From assembly GCF_901709675.1 (NCBI RefSeq), contig NC_051099.1, positions 1,672,001 through 1,736,000 on the forward strand: DNA of 64,000 bases, given 5' to 3'. Source of the DNA: Syngnathus acus. Its lineage: Eukaryota; Chordata; Actinopteri; Syngnathiformes; Syngnathidae. Under the pieces are notes generated by a model. That model worked only from the letters and a program-made list of their open reading frames with translations, made no database searches and was not told where the DNA came from. Below, in pieces: positions 1 through 12,774 of the stretch. Made by a program: the position numbers and the translations under genes. Within the stretch, counting starts at the first letter, position 1; each line of letters begins with the position of its first letter.

Positions 1-663
1 ACGTTTTTTTTTCTTGTTCTTTAAAGTTCAATGCAATCACCCATCTTTCACTTTAACTCTGGTGGGCATAGAAATGTATTAAAAATGCATCTGGAATGAT
101 CATTCTTATCGCCTCGATGGGGAATTTGCATATATATTAGATTATCGTTGGATTATCAACACGGCATGCAAAATATATGAGTAAAGAGAGGGCTGTAAAT
201 TGCGTGACAGTAGGCAACAGACTGGTGAAATTAAGAGGACAGTTAAAAATATATGATACAGTATAGACCCATTTTGAAAGTACAATAAATCTATTTGCCA
301 TCCAGTTCATAAGAAAACCAATATAAACTGTAAATGTGTGTTTGGGGTCTTTCCTTGGTGCTTCACAAATGAGAACTGAAGGGGATGGCAAGTTTAGAGG
401 GGAAATAAAAAAAATCTCCAGAGGCTGTAAGCGGAAAAAGATAAAGACAGCATTAAAACATCAAAACCTGATGTTCCAGGACCTCCTAATCCTCCAAGAT
501 TATGACTCAGTGTTAATTCACAAGGTCACCCCAAGTTGAACTGTGAATTAGCCGAGAAGTCGGCTCCTTTATTTGAACCTGGCGCTGACGTGTGCAAACT
601 GAAGCAGCCTGAAATGTTCTTAAAGCTCTTCTGTAAAGAAACTCTGCAAAATATTCCAAACGC
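1..663. other. intergenic, nothing recognised
   Basis: AT-rich sequence with short poly-A and poly-T runs. Short open frames occur on both strands, but none shows a known domain, a biased codon pattern or convincing splice sites. I see no RNA gene or repeat here. Confidence 0.6.
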
Positions 664-735
664 TGGCGGAGCTAGAAGGGGAGCCGCGGGGGCACCGGAT
701 CCCCCCAGGTGCCAGGCCAGATAATTGACTTTTAT
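664..735 (+). repeat. dispersed repeat, copy A (unnamed family)
   Basis: This block has a GC-rich left half (runs of G and C around 'GGGGGCACC' and 'CCCCCC') followed by 'GTGCCAGGCCAG' and then 'ATAATTGACTTTT'. About 25 bp at 709-733 match, with one mismatch, the reverse complement of 13557-13580. The end also matches 31673-31686. Three occurrences with the same order of parts (C/G-rich block, about 20-bp spacer, ATAATTGACTTTT) show a dispersed repeat. I cannot name the family. A non-autonomous DNA element or a LINE or SINE tail are both possible. Confidence 0.6.
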
Positions 736-939
736 TTTTTTTAAATGTAGTACTAGAACAAATGAAATCTCTTTTGCCATTTATATACTATGTAGGTCAT
801 TTGTTTGAACTGAACAAGCGGAACTGGACCAGAAAAAAAATGAGTCCACATCCCAAAGACTGCAATCTGTAGTACCCAGAAGCGAGAGCCTTTTGCCATC
901 TATTTCTATTTTCTCCTCCTCTACAAGCTAGCTTCATTG
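736..939. other. intergenic, nothing recognised
   Basis: Short AT-rich spacer between the dispersed repeat and the CpG-rich patch. No feature seen. Confidence 0.5.
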
Positions 940-1125
940 AGACAGTGTGACAGCGCGTCAGCAAGCATCAAATCCTCCCTGCGCTCGTGTGCAGTGTCCA
1001 CAACACAGACGGATCCCCTCGCCCGCAATCTGTCAGCCGTGACGGAAGGACATCAAACAGCACAGCCAGCGGACGCCACGTTTGCCCCTCGCCTCGTCCG
1101 CACGCGCTGCTGGCGCTTTCACCTT
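940..1125. promoter_or_regulatory. CpG-rich patch, possible regulatory element
   Basis: About 18 CpG dinucleotides fall within roughly 170 bp, far above the surrounding AT-rich DNA, for example in 'GCACGCGCTGC' and 'CCTCGCCCGCAATC'. Short frames run through it on both strands, but none resembles a known protein, so the frames look like a by-product of high GC. A small CpG island, an enhancer or an unmethylated first exon are all possible. No TATA box or initiator was identified, and function is inferred from composition only. Confidence 0.3.
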
Positions 1126-2084
1126 TAGTCAGCATTGCCTCCCTTGGCTTTGTATTGGTGCACATGTGCTGCTGTGACACCCGTGCTCTGGTGTCTGTTA
1201 CATGCAGGCTAAGAGCGCATACGTGACAGGCGCCATTGTGCGCTATTGTATGAAAAGCCTCAAATGTCAGAGGGACTGCGGCTCTCTGGCAATGAGTCAA
1301 GTACCCACTGGGGATGAAACATCATACGCCATGTTATCGCTTTCAAAACCTGCATAAATAGATGAGGCTCACATTGATTTCGATAGCAGTGGAGTAAAAA
1401 ATGCCTTTTGTGGGATATAATGTGTCATGCTTATCAATTGTATCATGGTCAAGATGCAGCTCTTGTAAGTATGTGTACAGTCATTGTACTTTCTCGTATG
1501 GTGTCCTAGGTCATTTATATCTCCTCTTCAATTATGGGGAGTATTAGGTATCCATTAGGGGCTGAGGCGGTATTAGATTGAGGCTTTTACATGCTCTCTC
1601 GCTGTCCAAAGAAAAGCATGTATTATCGTTAATTCTGTTGTGTGTTTTGCTACTGCTGTTGCATGCAAGGATCGTTTCAATCGGTCTTCCTCAGCAGCCG
1701 TATTTAGACTGTCGTTTGTGCAGGAAGAAAAGGATCAAAATGACCTATGTCACCATTGAATATTTTTTAGAATCGATTTTTCTTTCGATTATTCCATTGA
1801 ATAATCGGATGCATTAGAATGTATTAAAAAAAACATTTGATTAAAAGCAGATGTCTCTTTTTGATTCAACACAAAACACTTCCATAATGGACTAGAGAAA
1901 TAAGAGATTATTTTTGACAGCCTGAAATCAAAGGATTTGGACAATTTTTAGTTTAAAAACAATAGCTCTAAATTTGATTCTTGAAATACGAGGTGATTAA
2001 TTTTGACACCATCAAAATATTTATATATAAAGGTAACATCTAAAATGCATTAGGTAAATCATCCTGTGTCTGCTAAATGTGTAA
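1126..2084. other. intergenic; AT-rich repeat-like block near 1755-1815
   Basis: No gene seen. Around 1755-1815 the text alternates 'ATCGATT' and 'AATAATCGG' motifs. This resembles the worn 'ATCGATTA' blocks of dispersed fish DNA elements, but it is too short and decayed to assign. Confidence 0.4.
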
Positions 2085-2340
2085 GTTTCCGCTAGAAGGC
2101 ATGATGGACAAAGTGCGCTGGTAATTAGTCCATTAAAAGCTCAAGTTGCCGCGCTCTAAATGATGGACTCGTCCCATCGTTTATCAAAGTGTCCAGCTGC
2201 CGCACGAGCATATTTTAACCCCATTCGCCTTTGCTTGGTGAACCTCCTCCAATGGAGCCAATTAGAAATGAATATGCTCTTGATGTACAATGACCTCAAG
2301 CTATTTGTTTCATTTTGACACAGAGGGTTGTAAATGCCTC
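2085..2340. promoter_or_regulatory. candidate conserved non-coding element
   Basis: Balanced, low-repeat sequence with several homeodomain-type cores, including 'TAATTAGTCCATTAAA' near 2120 and 'CAATTAGAAATGAATATGC' near 2259. It has no long reading frame and no simple repeats. That texture is typical of vertebrate developmental enhancers. This is inference only, since no alignment was possible. Confidence 0.25.
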
Positions 2341-4600
2341 ATCACCTTAAACTAAACACGGTAAATCTACTTTAGGAAGACTTTAAGCATATTCTGATGG
2401 AACGTGCTGTTTCCAATGGAAACTGTGAATGCTTGTTTGTATTGTTTCAAATTAATATCTCGCTCTTAGCTGGCTTTCGTGAATTCTAAAATCACAAATG
2501 TTACATTTGCTTGGTCATCAGAATGACGATGAACAACATTGTGTTCGGATTACCCTTTTATAGCACCTAAATATTGTAAAAGGCCGTGTGAGTTGATGTG
2601 ATGTGCTCAATCGAAAACAATGTTATTGGCCACAATGTCAGCATGAGCAGGCTGAAGCTTTTCCATCATGCTCCGGCTGACCCGCTGTCACGTGAAGAGG
2701 TATCCATCCAAGCATAAGGGCCTTGTTATTTTCCCGGCAGGCACCTCATTAGAGTCCCCGTGACCTTTTCGCAATTGAACAGACCATCACTCGCCCGAGC
2801 TTTGAATACGGATAACCAATCGACTGCCGTTTTTGTTTTTGGTATTTTTTCTCCCACTAAGTGGCAGCTTGTTTTTTTCTTATTCTATCCTACCAAACCT
2901 TAAGCTGAACGATCTAACGAGTAAAATGATTTTCATTTCAAGAAATTCATCACTCATGATGTCATTCTTTAGAAACCACTTTGGTATTGTTGTAACAACA
3001 AAGCCAGCATGTACGTTGTTCTACCGCCAAACAAGAATGGCCGAAGTATCTCCTGCTCTGCTCATCATGTCCTGTGCTTGTCCTTGGTAGCTAGGTAGCA
3101 TCTCATTATCAAAAAACAAAAATGCAGTCTCTTCAAAAGAGCAAGTGCGGATGACCTTCACCCAAAACAAATCCACCATTTGCCCACGGCTGCGGCTGAT
3201 TTTATCCATATTTGGTTTTCTCCGCTCCATCCACTCGACTTAAATTATTCGGGGCGTGTCAACTGGTTACTCAAAGTTTGCTACCATCTATGGTCCATCA
3301 CCTTCACAGTTTGTGGAAAGCGCTTTTTCCCCACAATTCAAATACACAAACAGCAATCGTTATTGACCAACCAAGTAGGCCATGACATTCTGCTGAGCGT
3401 TCAGAGTGATGCTCTTTCCATATTTTGTCAACACAGTAAAGGTGAACATTTTGGCACAGGGCCCACCTAAGCACCGCTCAGGGTGGAGACAGGTCCATTT
3501 ATCCAATGGTTTATTTTCAATTTCATGCTTTTCTGGTTCCATCAGAGAGCATCAGCGAATGACACGTCTCCGCCGCTAACTACCGCAGAGTCGACGGGAT
3601 TTGTCGACTAAATCCCAAGTGCCATTCACACGTCATAAACACATTCAGCATCTTGAAAAGTGACAAAGTGAAAGTCTAGGTAAAGAAAACACATCATAAT
3701 GATGTGGTATTCTTTAAAAGTCTCGAGATTATTTTTGGATGAGTTGCTAGTGTAAGGCGCTCATTTAAATGCAAACAAGCTGATTCATTGCTTTCTTTCG
3801 GCTGATATATGCACAGTTTGGGGAGCACAACTAAGTTATTCGCCTCCCCTCGGGACATAAACAGACTTCAAAAGGAAACCCTGATCAGCTCGACCACTTC
3901 CATGAGAATTCAAAGGAAACAAGGCAGAAAATGCACAAGACAGCAAAGAAACAATACATTAAGGCTTAAAATATCTTCTATGCTGCAAAAAAAAAAAAAG
4001 CACTTGGAACGACCCCTGGAATCACCTCTCAGTGGATTTGAAAGAGTCTTGTTTGGACAATAAAAGCCAATATGGAAGCACATAATTAAGAGTTAAGCAC
4101 CATAATTATGTTCTCTGTCCGTGGCCTGACTTCGCACTGCACGGTGCTCAGAGCCACTCGCACTTTGGAGGCTCGGGATGGAAATTGGCCTTGACCCCAG
4201 GCCAAACATTATGATTATTAGCCCGGCAAATTTTATGAGGGAGGCAACTCCACCCCCTCTTCTAATTCAACCTCAATTAAACTTTCCTCGTCTCCGGATA
4301 CCCAGAGGCGAGCGTCTTCAGTTCATTACGCCTCATCCTCATTTCCATGTGTGGACGCTTTCCATTTCTTGCACTTTAATGTTTCAAGTTCAACCTTTAA
4401 CCTTATTGTCATGTTTCGCATTAAATTGTGTATAGAAAAACAACAACAGACAGTCTCAGTTGCTAAAAGTTCTTCTACGCACTTGAAATAGTTTCTGCAA
4501 AGAATTTGCAATCCAATTGTCAAAAAGGCTTTTATTTCATTTTTTAAAAACAAAAATAAACTATTCAAGTTTCTGTAATTATTAAATTGTCTTATAATTT
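2341..4600. other. intergenic, nothing recognised
   Basis: No gene, RNA or clear mobile element. A poly-A run lies near 3987-3998. Short open frames at 2833-3090, 3180-3470, 3809-4063 and 4178-4435 show no recognisable motifs and appear to be chance. Confidence 0.5.
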
Positions 4601-4711
4601 ACTTTTAAAATCAAGTAATTAGTCAAGAAATTAAGTTACTTTTAAAACCAAGTCATCAGTAACGTAACCAAGGTACTTTTTAAAGCAAGTAGTCAGGTTA
4701 CAAATAAGACT
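4601..4711. repeat. 37-bp tandem repeat, three imperfect copies
   Basis: Units begin at 4601, 4638 and 4675, exactly 37 bp apart. Each opens with 'ACTTTTAAAA' (third copy 'ACTTTTTAAA'), then 'CAAGT', then an 'AGTCA'-like stretch. The units contain GTTAC and GTAAC motifs on alternating strands. The text resembles the 'AAGTTACTTTTAAA' segments of a dispersed fish repeat, so this may be an internal piece of a mobile element and not a locally born minisatellite. Confidence 0.6.
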
Positions 4712-7700
4712 TAAGGTAGGGCACAATAAAAATTATTAATAATTCAGTACAAGCATAGCTCCGCCTTTTGTGTTTATTTAAAGGTGCACTAAGCTTCCCT
4801 ATCAGTCATACAAGTTTGCTTACGTGGTAATTAGAGCAATTTCTTACCGTAGGGTGTTATGGCACCGTAAACCTTGAAAATAGCGTCTGGAAGCAAAATC
4901 ATTAAAAGCTCATTTGCATTCTCTTCAACCAGCACAAACACGACAATAAATTGGTCAACAACGGAGCTCGTTTTTGCATGATTTGACCACTTTTAATGTT
5001 TTCACATGCACCATGTAGCAACAAATAACCAACCCAGCATGCTCTAATTAATAACGCAGTGTGTGTGTGTGAGCTCCATATTAGTTGTCCATATTGTCTT
5101 CTTGCATTTTCTTCTATTATACTTGGGGTTCTCCTTCTACAGTAGATGCTTACATAAGCAGATATTTCTGTCTTAACTGTAAAAAGTATATTTAGCTGAC
5201 TTTCAAGAGTGTATATTTGGTCAACAAAATTCAGTGTAGGTGTGACAAAGCTTGCCAATAAATTTCATACCATTGGGAGCCTGTTTAGGCTCATGTAATG
5301 TGGAAAATGCTTTCTGCCTTGGCCATATTTATTTCGCTGTTATCATCGACTTGGGTGTTATTTGAAGATGATTGAGGTTTGATTGCCAACAGAGTAATTA
5401 AAGTAGAGCCATTTATATTATTTGAACAGAAACTTCCTTATTAATTAATATTGCACAAACAGCACATTCACTGCCATGGCATAGGAGCCTTGATTTTTTT
5501 CTAGCGAGTGAAATGCCGCCTCAAATCATATTATAAGCAGACAACCTAATTTGCAAGAAATTTCAAAACAGGAGGAGCGTGAAAGATGGAGTTATTTGAG
5601 TCCTTACCGATGTGAGATTGCCTTCAATGATGGCAAGCCTTGTTTTTCTAGTGATCAAAATGCCGTCAAAAAGCACACTCATGGATCATTCCGATGAGCA
5701 CCATGACAATATTGGATGCAGATATTCTTTTCCATCTCTTTGCTCTCTCTCTCAAAGAAAACAATCTCGGCAACTTTTCGAGCAATCACACAAAAGTGAT
5801 GGAGAGCTCTCTTGGTGAAGGTAATAATAAAGTTAACCTAATAAGCAAGCAAGCAATAAAAGTTCCCAACAAATGAAATCACTTTCGGTTGTGACATCTG
5901 AGGAGCGCGAGCACGCGAGCAATGAAGTTGGAGAGATCCAAATATTGATGCTGCACAACGACCCACACGCAATAAAACAGCGCCCATGGGATGTCGCCTA
6001 TACATTTATTCATGGCTGAGGGAGGCCACAGATGCGCAAACATACAGAGTGTGTTAAGTCGACTAATAAAATAGTGTATCCATGTCACGGGCTGGGGGCT
6101 TGGCACATTCAAATTGTCATTTACTGTAGGTTATTGACTAACTATAGTTAATTATTGTTACAAAGACACAAAAATAAAAACTTTGTAAAGTTTCCCAAAG
6201 TGAATCATGTTTCTTGTGTCTGTGGCATTTTAAGACCTTTAAAATTGTGTCTTGAAGGATTAAGGGTCATTTTTAAGGACGATAAAGGTGTTCATTTCGG
6301 AAAATCTGCTTGTATAGGGGAAATTTACAAAGGTTAAAGAATTTCTGGATCTACTTCAAAATTGATTGCAACTTTTGCTCTACCGTATCGACCAAAATGT
6401 ATTTTGCATGACGAGACAACATTTCTTAAAGACGAAAAAAAAATCGAGTCTGATTTTTCTAGTGGTTAATTGGTCAAAAATAATAATTAAATTTTTATTG
6501 GGTGCCTTGGGAGGTCATTTTGGTGTCCAGATTCTTCTTCGTGTTGTCTTAAAATAAGACTGGAAAGGAATGGAGAGATATTTTTCTTGCTTACGGTTAA
6601 ACTCATTAGTGTGACTGTCCAGCCGTGGCAGATCCGTGGCAGCTGCATCCATCTGAGCACACGCCACTTGTGTTAGAATGCAGTCTGCTAATGGCTGAAC
6701 TCGCCATGACTGAGTGATTAGCCTCCGAACGGGATTGCACCGTTCACCTCTTCCCGCATTATAGACTCCGCCCCCAGCCTCCTAGCACATCTTTCTTACA
6801 TAAACCGTAAAACATTGAGTAAGTATTCCTTCCCCGGGCCTCAAACTTATGCGGCGAGATGTTTTTGGATGGGCCCTTCAATTTTATTGCTGATCCATAC
6901 CATCAGACATCACAAGTTCAAAGAAGTCACCAAAAGAAATGACCTCATTGCGCTTACCAAGGGTGCTACTCTGAGATTCTAGACTCAATCTTTGTTTCTT
7001 CTTTATTTAACTAACCCTCAAAGTTTGAAAAGTGGAACAATGAAGATAAATACAACTCCAAAAGTAGGACTTACAGCATGTCTTGGAGAGAACTAGTGAC
7101 CCTGTGGGACATCTTACTGTAGTTTGGCACGACATTGTTTGGGCAAGAAGTGAAGCCGCAGACATATATAAATGAATTAATGACGCGAAAATGTGAAGCC
7201 ACCAGCGGCCATCTTTGCCACTCCCTACCTTGAATACATTGATTTGTCGGCGGTGTTTTATTTTCTCTCTCTCTCCAGTGCCGATTGAGACTTACCATTT
7301 TTTTTTCACTCCTTTACCCCATGACACACATTGCGCCACTTGGGTGAAAAAGAAAAAGCGTTATTGTGTAACGTGAACCTTGTAGCGTAAATCCAACTCG
7401 GGACAATTCACTTAGACTCAATTGCTTCAAGACACGATTCATCAAGAACCAATTCCACACAAGTGACAACACTTTAAACGATCAAATTAATTGATTATTA
7501 TGCTCTAGATGTTACACTTCATTAAAGCGCTATATATACGTCTACATTAATGGAAATTTATCCGTGACAGCAGCACACTGCGTTTCTTACTATGACCCCC
7601 TGAACCCTCCACTTTTTCAATCCCAATAAGAAAGGCGCAGATGTCCTTCTCATGAACCAAAGCGGTCAAAACAACCACGGTAGAGGTTGCGGACCCAAGG

Positions 7701-7826
7701 CAGGCGGAACCCTTATTGTGGAGCAAATGGCCCACAGAGATGTAAACATTACATGGAAGAATGGCCTACTGATCGAGCTAAGAGATTGCAAAGGGAAGGT
7801 CAATGCTTTGTCCGGCAGCCTATCAG
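4712..7826. other. intergenic, nothing firmly recognised
   Basis: AT-rich DNA without a recognised gene. The 118-codon minus-strand frame at 4902-5258 and the frames around 5612-5876 have no known domain. A CT-rich run sits at 7263-7278. No RNA gene was seen. Confidence 0.5.
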
Positions 7827-7827
7827 G

Positions 7828-7872
7828 GTGTGTGTGTGTGTGTGTGTGTTTGATCGGGGGGGGGGGGGGGGG
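7828..7872. repeat. (TG)n microsatellite followed by G17 tract
   Basis: About 11 TG units (7828-7849) are followed by 'TTGATC' and an unbroken run of about 17 G (7856-7872). The G run could form a quadruplex on the plus strand. Both tracts are likely length-polymorphic and error-prone in sequencing, so the exact counts should be treated with care. Confidence 0.9.
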
Positions 7873-10800
7873 CAAGTGTGAGCCGAGTGAAGCCGCGAGG
7901 GCTCCATAGAAGAAAATTGAAACACCCGTTTTTCCAAAAGGACTTAAAAGCGACGGTCACAAAGGATAAGCTTGATCTTTTCACTGCCGCATAGATTCTA
8001 TTAAGCGTGCATCCTCACACACTCGGGCCGCAGGTGCTGCTTGTGAGATGCACATTTGGAATCGCATAAGGTGAATGCGCCATTCAAGCTTTCAGGCAGC
8101 ATGCGTGTCATTTCCAACTTAATCGGCTTGAAAATAAACATTACTTTCCCAAAAACAAGGTTAGAAATTTCATATTTCCTTTTCCGGATTGTGCCTTTAG
8201 ATATTACATTGCAAACAACTGCAGTCAAGACATTTTCTGAATATTAATTGAGAAAGCTGTTTGATTAACTCACTCAGCAATGGCATTGCAATTACGCCTT
8301 CACACGCTGCCTCCCTTTTGCATGTTTATTCAATTCAGGTGATAAGACTTCCTTATGAAGACACCCTTAATTGGCAGCCGGGATCCAATCAACTCCAAAT
8401 TTACTCGGGGAATAATAGCAGCTCACTCATTTGGGAGTTACTTTGTCACACTGGTTTGAAAAATAGAGAGGGAATAACGGGATCGAGCCGACGTAGCGGC
8501 TATATGTTGCTTTCCATCCCTCAAAGACGATCAATAATTCATCTGGTGTGCACCACAACATGTACAATGTCATGTATTGAAGTTGCAAGCCATGTCTGAC
8601 ACTGCTGTTGTCTGCTTGAGCGTCAGGGAATTAGCCATTTGTACACGTTGATGTGTTCATGACGAGCATTTCACGTGACGTGTATTCCACTCAAGCCTCC
8701 AGTTGGAAAGATTGATCATGGATCATATTTAAACGGCAAGCCGATGGAGGAATATGTCATTTACTTTAAGGGAAATATAAAGTTCAAAAAGTATACTACT
8801 GAACTTTGTTTTTAATTAGTTTTGGTCTTTAGTTACAAATTTTCTGCTTGTGTCTTGCTTGAAAGGACTATGAGTCACTCCTTGTCTAATATCCGTCAGT
8901 TTCTTGAGCACATTGGCTTTTAAAATCCTCTTTAATTTTAGGACATCATTGTTCCTAATAGCTCCAGCCACACACAGTAAGTGCATTTGAAAAAGCAGGA
9001 TGAGGGCAGCCAAAGTAATGCTTTCCAGGATATTGACATTTCAGTGCAAGGGGGGAAAAAAAAAAAAGGCCACGCGTCATAATTGAATGAAAAGTCTCCA
9101 GTCAGCGTACTTAGTAGACGCATCATTTTCTTCCTGACGGATCTTTGCAATAAATCTCTCTTAGGAGCAAATAGTGTGAAACCGGCCCTAAACAAACAAC
9201 TCTCCTCAAATTTGAGTGAACATAGCAGATATGTATTTAGCTGGGAAAAATGACGCGCAGACATCATTGATCACGTTTAATCTGTTCAATAATGTTGGCT
9301 GAGAAGTTAAGCCAGTCATAAATATCCCTACATTGGTGCAAGGGAGGACACTTTATACACACACTATTCAATAGTGGAGTGCTCATAAGCTCAATCATAA
9401 GAATAATCGCTAAGACCAGCGACAATAACAATGCATTCCGGATATTTCCATCACAATTAATCAACTTTATTATTTGGGCAAGCATATATCAGACCAAGTC
9501 AAACTGAAAGGACAAATCAATGTTTAACATAAACAGAGCTGTTGCTTGTTTGTATAAAGCTTTCGCTGCAGTTTTAGGGAGACTCGCAACGTGGATGTTT
9601 TATTTGCCAAGTTTCAATTTTGCTTCTATGTTTGGTTGCCAAGCTACCCAACGCATGTTTACCAGAATTGAAAAATCGTACTTAACTTAAACACGCTGAG
9701 GTTGACTAAAATATTATTCATTTCAGACTTAATGATGTGACAATTACTGCAAACAGGTTGACCTCGCAATGGAAGAAACCTTTTGCCAACAACAACAAAT
9801 CAACAACAATTCCCCAGGTAATAATATAAGAGAAATCCAAATATGGCCAAGAATCAATTTCAAGGATTCACTCGGCTAAGAGCAGCTGCATAAACAGTAA
9901 CCAATAGTCATTGTGTAACAAACCGAGGCATGCTTCCAATTTCATTGCCAATGACAGATCGTGATTTCTCCTCAGCCACACGGTTAAACGTCATGTGTTT
10001 GGCACCCAGAAGAGTTTGTTCAACAGCCATTTCATTCCAAATGTGATGTAGACTTAAGCTTGCTATTCATGCATTATGCACCCAACCAGACTTTTGTTCC
10101 GTTTTTACAAGTGCACAAGCAATGTTTTTAAGAGAACAAATTGTGCAATATTGACTTTTTAAAGGCTTGTATACAAAGAATCAGGGCTGTCAAGTGTGAA
10201 ATTAAACAACTGAGTAAATCTTTTCTCTTCAGAGTGTAGAGGTATGACCCGCTGCCTCCATGAGTAAAAAATATTTTGGGCACATTCTGTGCTCTGTAGA
10301 AGATACTTGCTTGTATAATTCTCTAGCTCCGCCCAAGTCACCATGGCAACAAAATCCATACTGCCAATTGGCTCTGTATGGAGTGCCTCGTTGTTCAGTT
10401 GGAGAAGACGGGAGCTCATTTCAGCAAGACTTTCCTTGGGGTATTTTGATGAAAGCCTGTCACAGATGTGTTAACAAGAAACCTAGGAATTGTTTTAAAT
10501 TGGGGAAACAAAAAATGTCCTCTTTGAGTGTCATTCAATTGACATGCATCTGACATGGCTCACTGTTTTAAGGCGACCTTAAGTGTTATCATGGTGCAAG
10601 GCATGGTGCTTAAGAGCACACGCATACAGCTGGCCATGCATATTAAAGAGCCATCATGATTTTTTTTCATGTACATCAAAGGACACACACGTGTACGCAT
10701 GAGCGTGCGACAACACACACACTCACGCAAACATACATCTAAGCCACACTGAATAAAATTCTGCATCGTGGAAGCACAGCCATCCACGTTAGCTGAGGAG

Positions 10801-11060
10801 AGGCAGCAACAAATAGCTGCGAAGGCAGAAGAGTGCCCCCTGCTGTCACAGCAAGACTCCACCTGTTCATGGTCACCTCTCTTAATCAGAGGGAGATAGT
10901 ACAGCAGATGCTTAAGTCGTAAAACTGCAAAGAGAAGGTCAAGGGGGCAGAAGGACTACGAACGAGGTAAGTAGCAGCCAATCAAAACAGCATTGAAAGA
11001 AGCAGGAGGGAAAAAAATGCCACATCATATAATGAAGCATGTTCTCCCGCAATTAAATCA
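7873..11060. other. intergenic; one CTCF-like word at 10834-10846
   Basis: No gene recognised. A CA-rich stretch lies at about 10682-10736. At 10834 'TGCCCCCTGCTGT' matches the reverse-strand CTCF core consensus at 12 of 13 positions by eye. The 112-codon frame at 8261-8599 and other short frames have no recognisable content. Confidence 0.45.
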
Positions 11061-11125
11061 TTCTCCATCCATCCGTTGTTCTCATTAGGCTTGCGAGCGA
11101 GTTGGAGACTATCCCAGCTGACTTC
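11061..11125 (-). repeat. worn fragment of a common fish interspersed repeat (RTE-like 3' region)
   Basis: The string 'CTCCATCCATCC', then 'TTGCGAGCGAGTTGGAG', then 'ACTATCCCAGCTGACTTCG' follows the order of a very common fish repeat, which typically reads GCGGGCG, GGAGCCTATCCCAGCTGAC, CTTCGGGCGAG. This copy is truncated and carries many substitutions. From memory of fish genomes I associate that consensus with RTE-type LINE 3' ends, but the class is less certain than the match itself. A second worn copy in the opposite orientation lies near 44792. Confidence 0.6.
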
Positions 11126-12589
11126 GCAGGAGCCGCCGTGCACGGCAGTTTGTGAAATCTGTCAACCCTCCCATAAGTAAAGAACATCCAAGCAGTCGGA
11201 TTACATCCGTATTGTTTGTTTAAACCTATAATGACCATTCCGACTATGTAACATCAGCGTAAGAGCATGTCGGGACTAAATAGCCCAAGACGAAAGTGAG
11301 ATAAACGACAACCCATTCTAGCCGTGACTACATGGGGAAGTGGGAGAAATGAGAGCAAATGATTACCAGGGTTGATCATATGTACGCAAGGCTTTTAGTG
11401 GCTTGCAAAGAAATTAGCCATAACAAGTTAATGAGGTAGTTAAATGTCAATGTGTGTTTTCTATTAGTCACATTGGCTTTAAAAAGGCCCTAATAATTTG
11501 CATGATGGTCATTTTCTGACTAAAACAAATAGATATTGTATACATTGTATAAATATATTCTTTAAATAAACAAATCGAATGAAATAAAATGGGTGGCAAA
11601 TCTACGGCCAGCTCACCACGCAATTCTAAAAACAGAACGTCAGAACTGTTATGTAGATTATTGCATTACATTTTTTTATGATTTTATTACAGGCCTCTGA
11701 GGACTTTATAAGAACTGGAATAGGCCTTGTTATGAAAAAGCTTATGATCAATTAACAATTCATTAGAACAAGTACAAATGTTGATGGAGAGACTTGTAAT
11801 GGCGGCAGCAAAACAAGGGCATGGAACACTACGCCGTCATCAATCAAAAGCTGTCTTCAAATGAGCCAAACATGGAGCAGTAAATCAGGCCACACAAAGG
11901 GAAGCAGGTTGGACTAGGGAAAAGTAACAGCGTGTGAATTAGCAATACAAAACAGATGGTTGATGATCTCCAAAGAATACGGGGCAATTGTTTGCTACAG
12001 TTCCACCTGTCCACAGTAAAGAGCAATCTTTATCAGCATTTTTTTGGAAGAAATTCAGGGTCTGTAAAAATGTTTGTTTTGCATGCATTTTCAAAACCAT
12101 GTTTCCAAATCGCAGGAATCCGATCCCAGCTGGTTAAAAAAAAGTTGAAACGTTGTAGTGTGTTTTTCGGCTACCTCCGCACGAGCTGGGAAGGCAAATG
12201 GGAACCGTTTTTTCCCCCGGTCCAACTCTCCCCTTCTGGCTGACACATGGCAAACTTCTTTAGCCAGCCAATGACCAACATGGCCCATTGAGATGAATCC
12301 AGCAATAAAAAGGCCATTCATTCTCATTGGTATGGGGAGAAATCCATTCGTCACGCCAAATGGTTTTCTTGTATGACTGTGCAAGAGCGAGTCCTGCAAT
12401 TAGGAGAGGGGGCGTCATATATCATCATCGAGGCCCAGAACAGACTGAAGATTGAGATGGAGCCTCATATGATGAAGACTAGACGTCACATTTAATAAAG
12501 TAAAAAAGAAAAAGAGCAAGAAAAAATGTGAATAGGATTTTTTTTTATTTTTTTTTTAAGTGGGGAGAAAAGGCTGCTGGCTATTTAGT
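11126..12589. other. intergenic, nothing recognised
   Basis: AT-rich DNA with no gene recognised. Short open frames at 11956-12243 (+) and 12091-12399 (-) overlap on opposite strands and show no domain. A T-rich tract lies at 12538-12558. Confidence 0.5.
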
Positions 12590-12745
12590 TGACAGGGTCT
12601 CATAATATGAGCACCCCTTAAATGGCTGTCTGTCAGTATCACACTCTCTTCAAATGAGCTTGTTATTTGTCTGGGCCATTACAGGGCGGTCCGCGTTTGC
12701 AGGAAGCCGATGTGCCATTAGCGAGGTGAGAAGCGGGGTCGAGCG
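12590..12745. promoter_or_regulatory. candidate conserved non-coding element
   Basis: Unique-looking, balanced sequence with TAATATGAG, CCTTAAATGG, GGGCCATTACAGG and GCCATTAGCG motifs in close order. There is no simple repeat until the (AG)n tract that follows it. It looks like an enhancer rather than decayed repeat DNA. Composition is the only evidence. Confidence 0.25.
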
Positions 12746-12754
12746 ACGGGAGGA

Positions 12755-12774
12755 AGAGAGAGAGAGAGAGAGAG
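12755..12774. repeat. (AG)10 microsatellite
   Basis: About ten AG units, immediately downstream of a candidate conserved block. Confidence 0.85.

Noticed and set aside
1755-1815. Possible hAT-type element fragment with ATCGATT and AATAATCGG words
   Set aside because: Too short and AT-rich to separate from chance. No TIR or target-site duplication seen.
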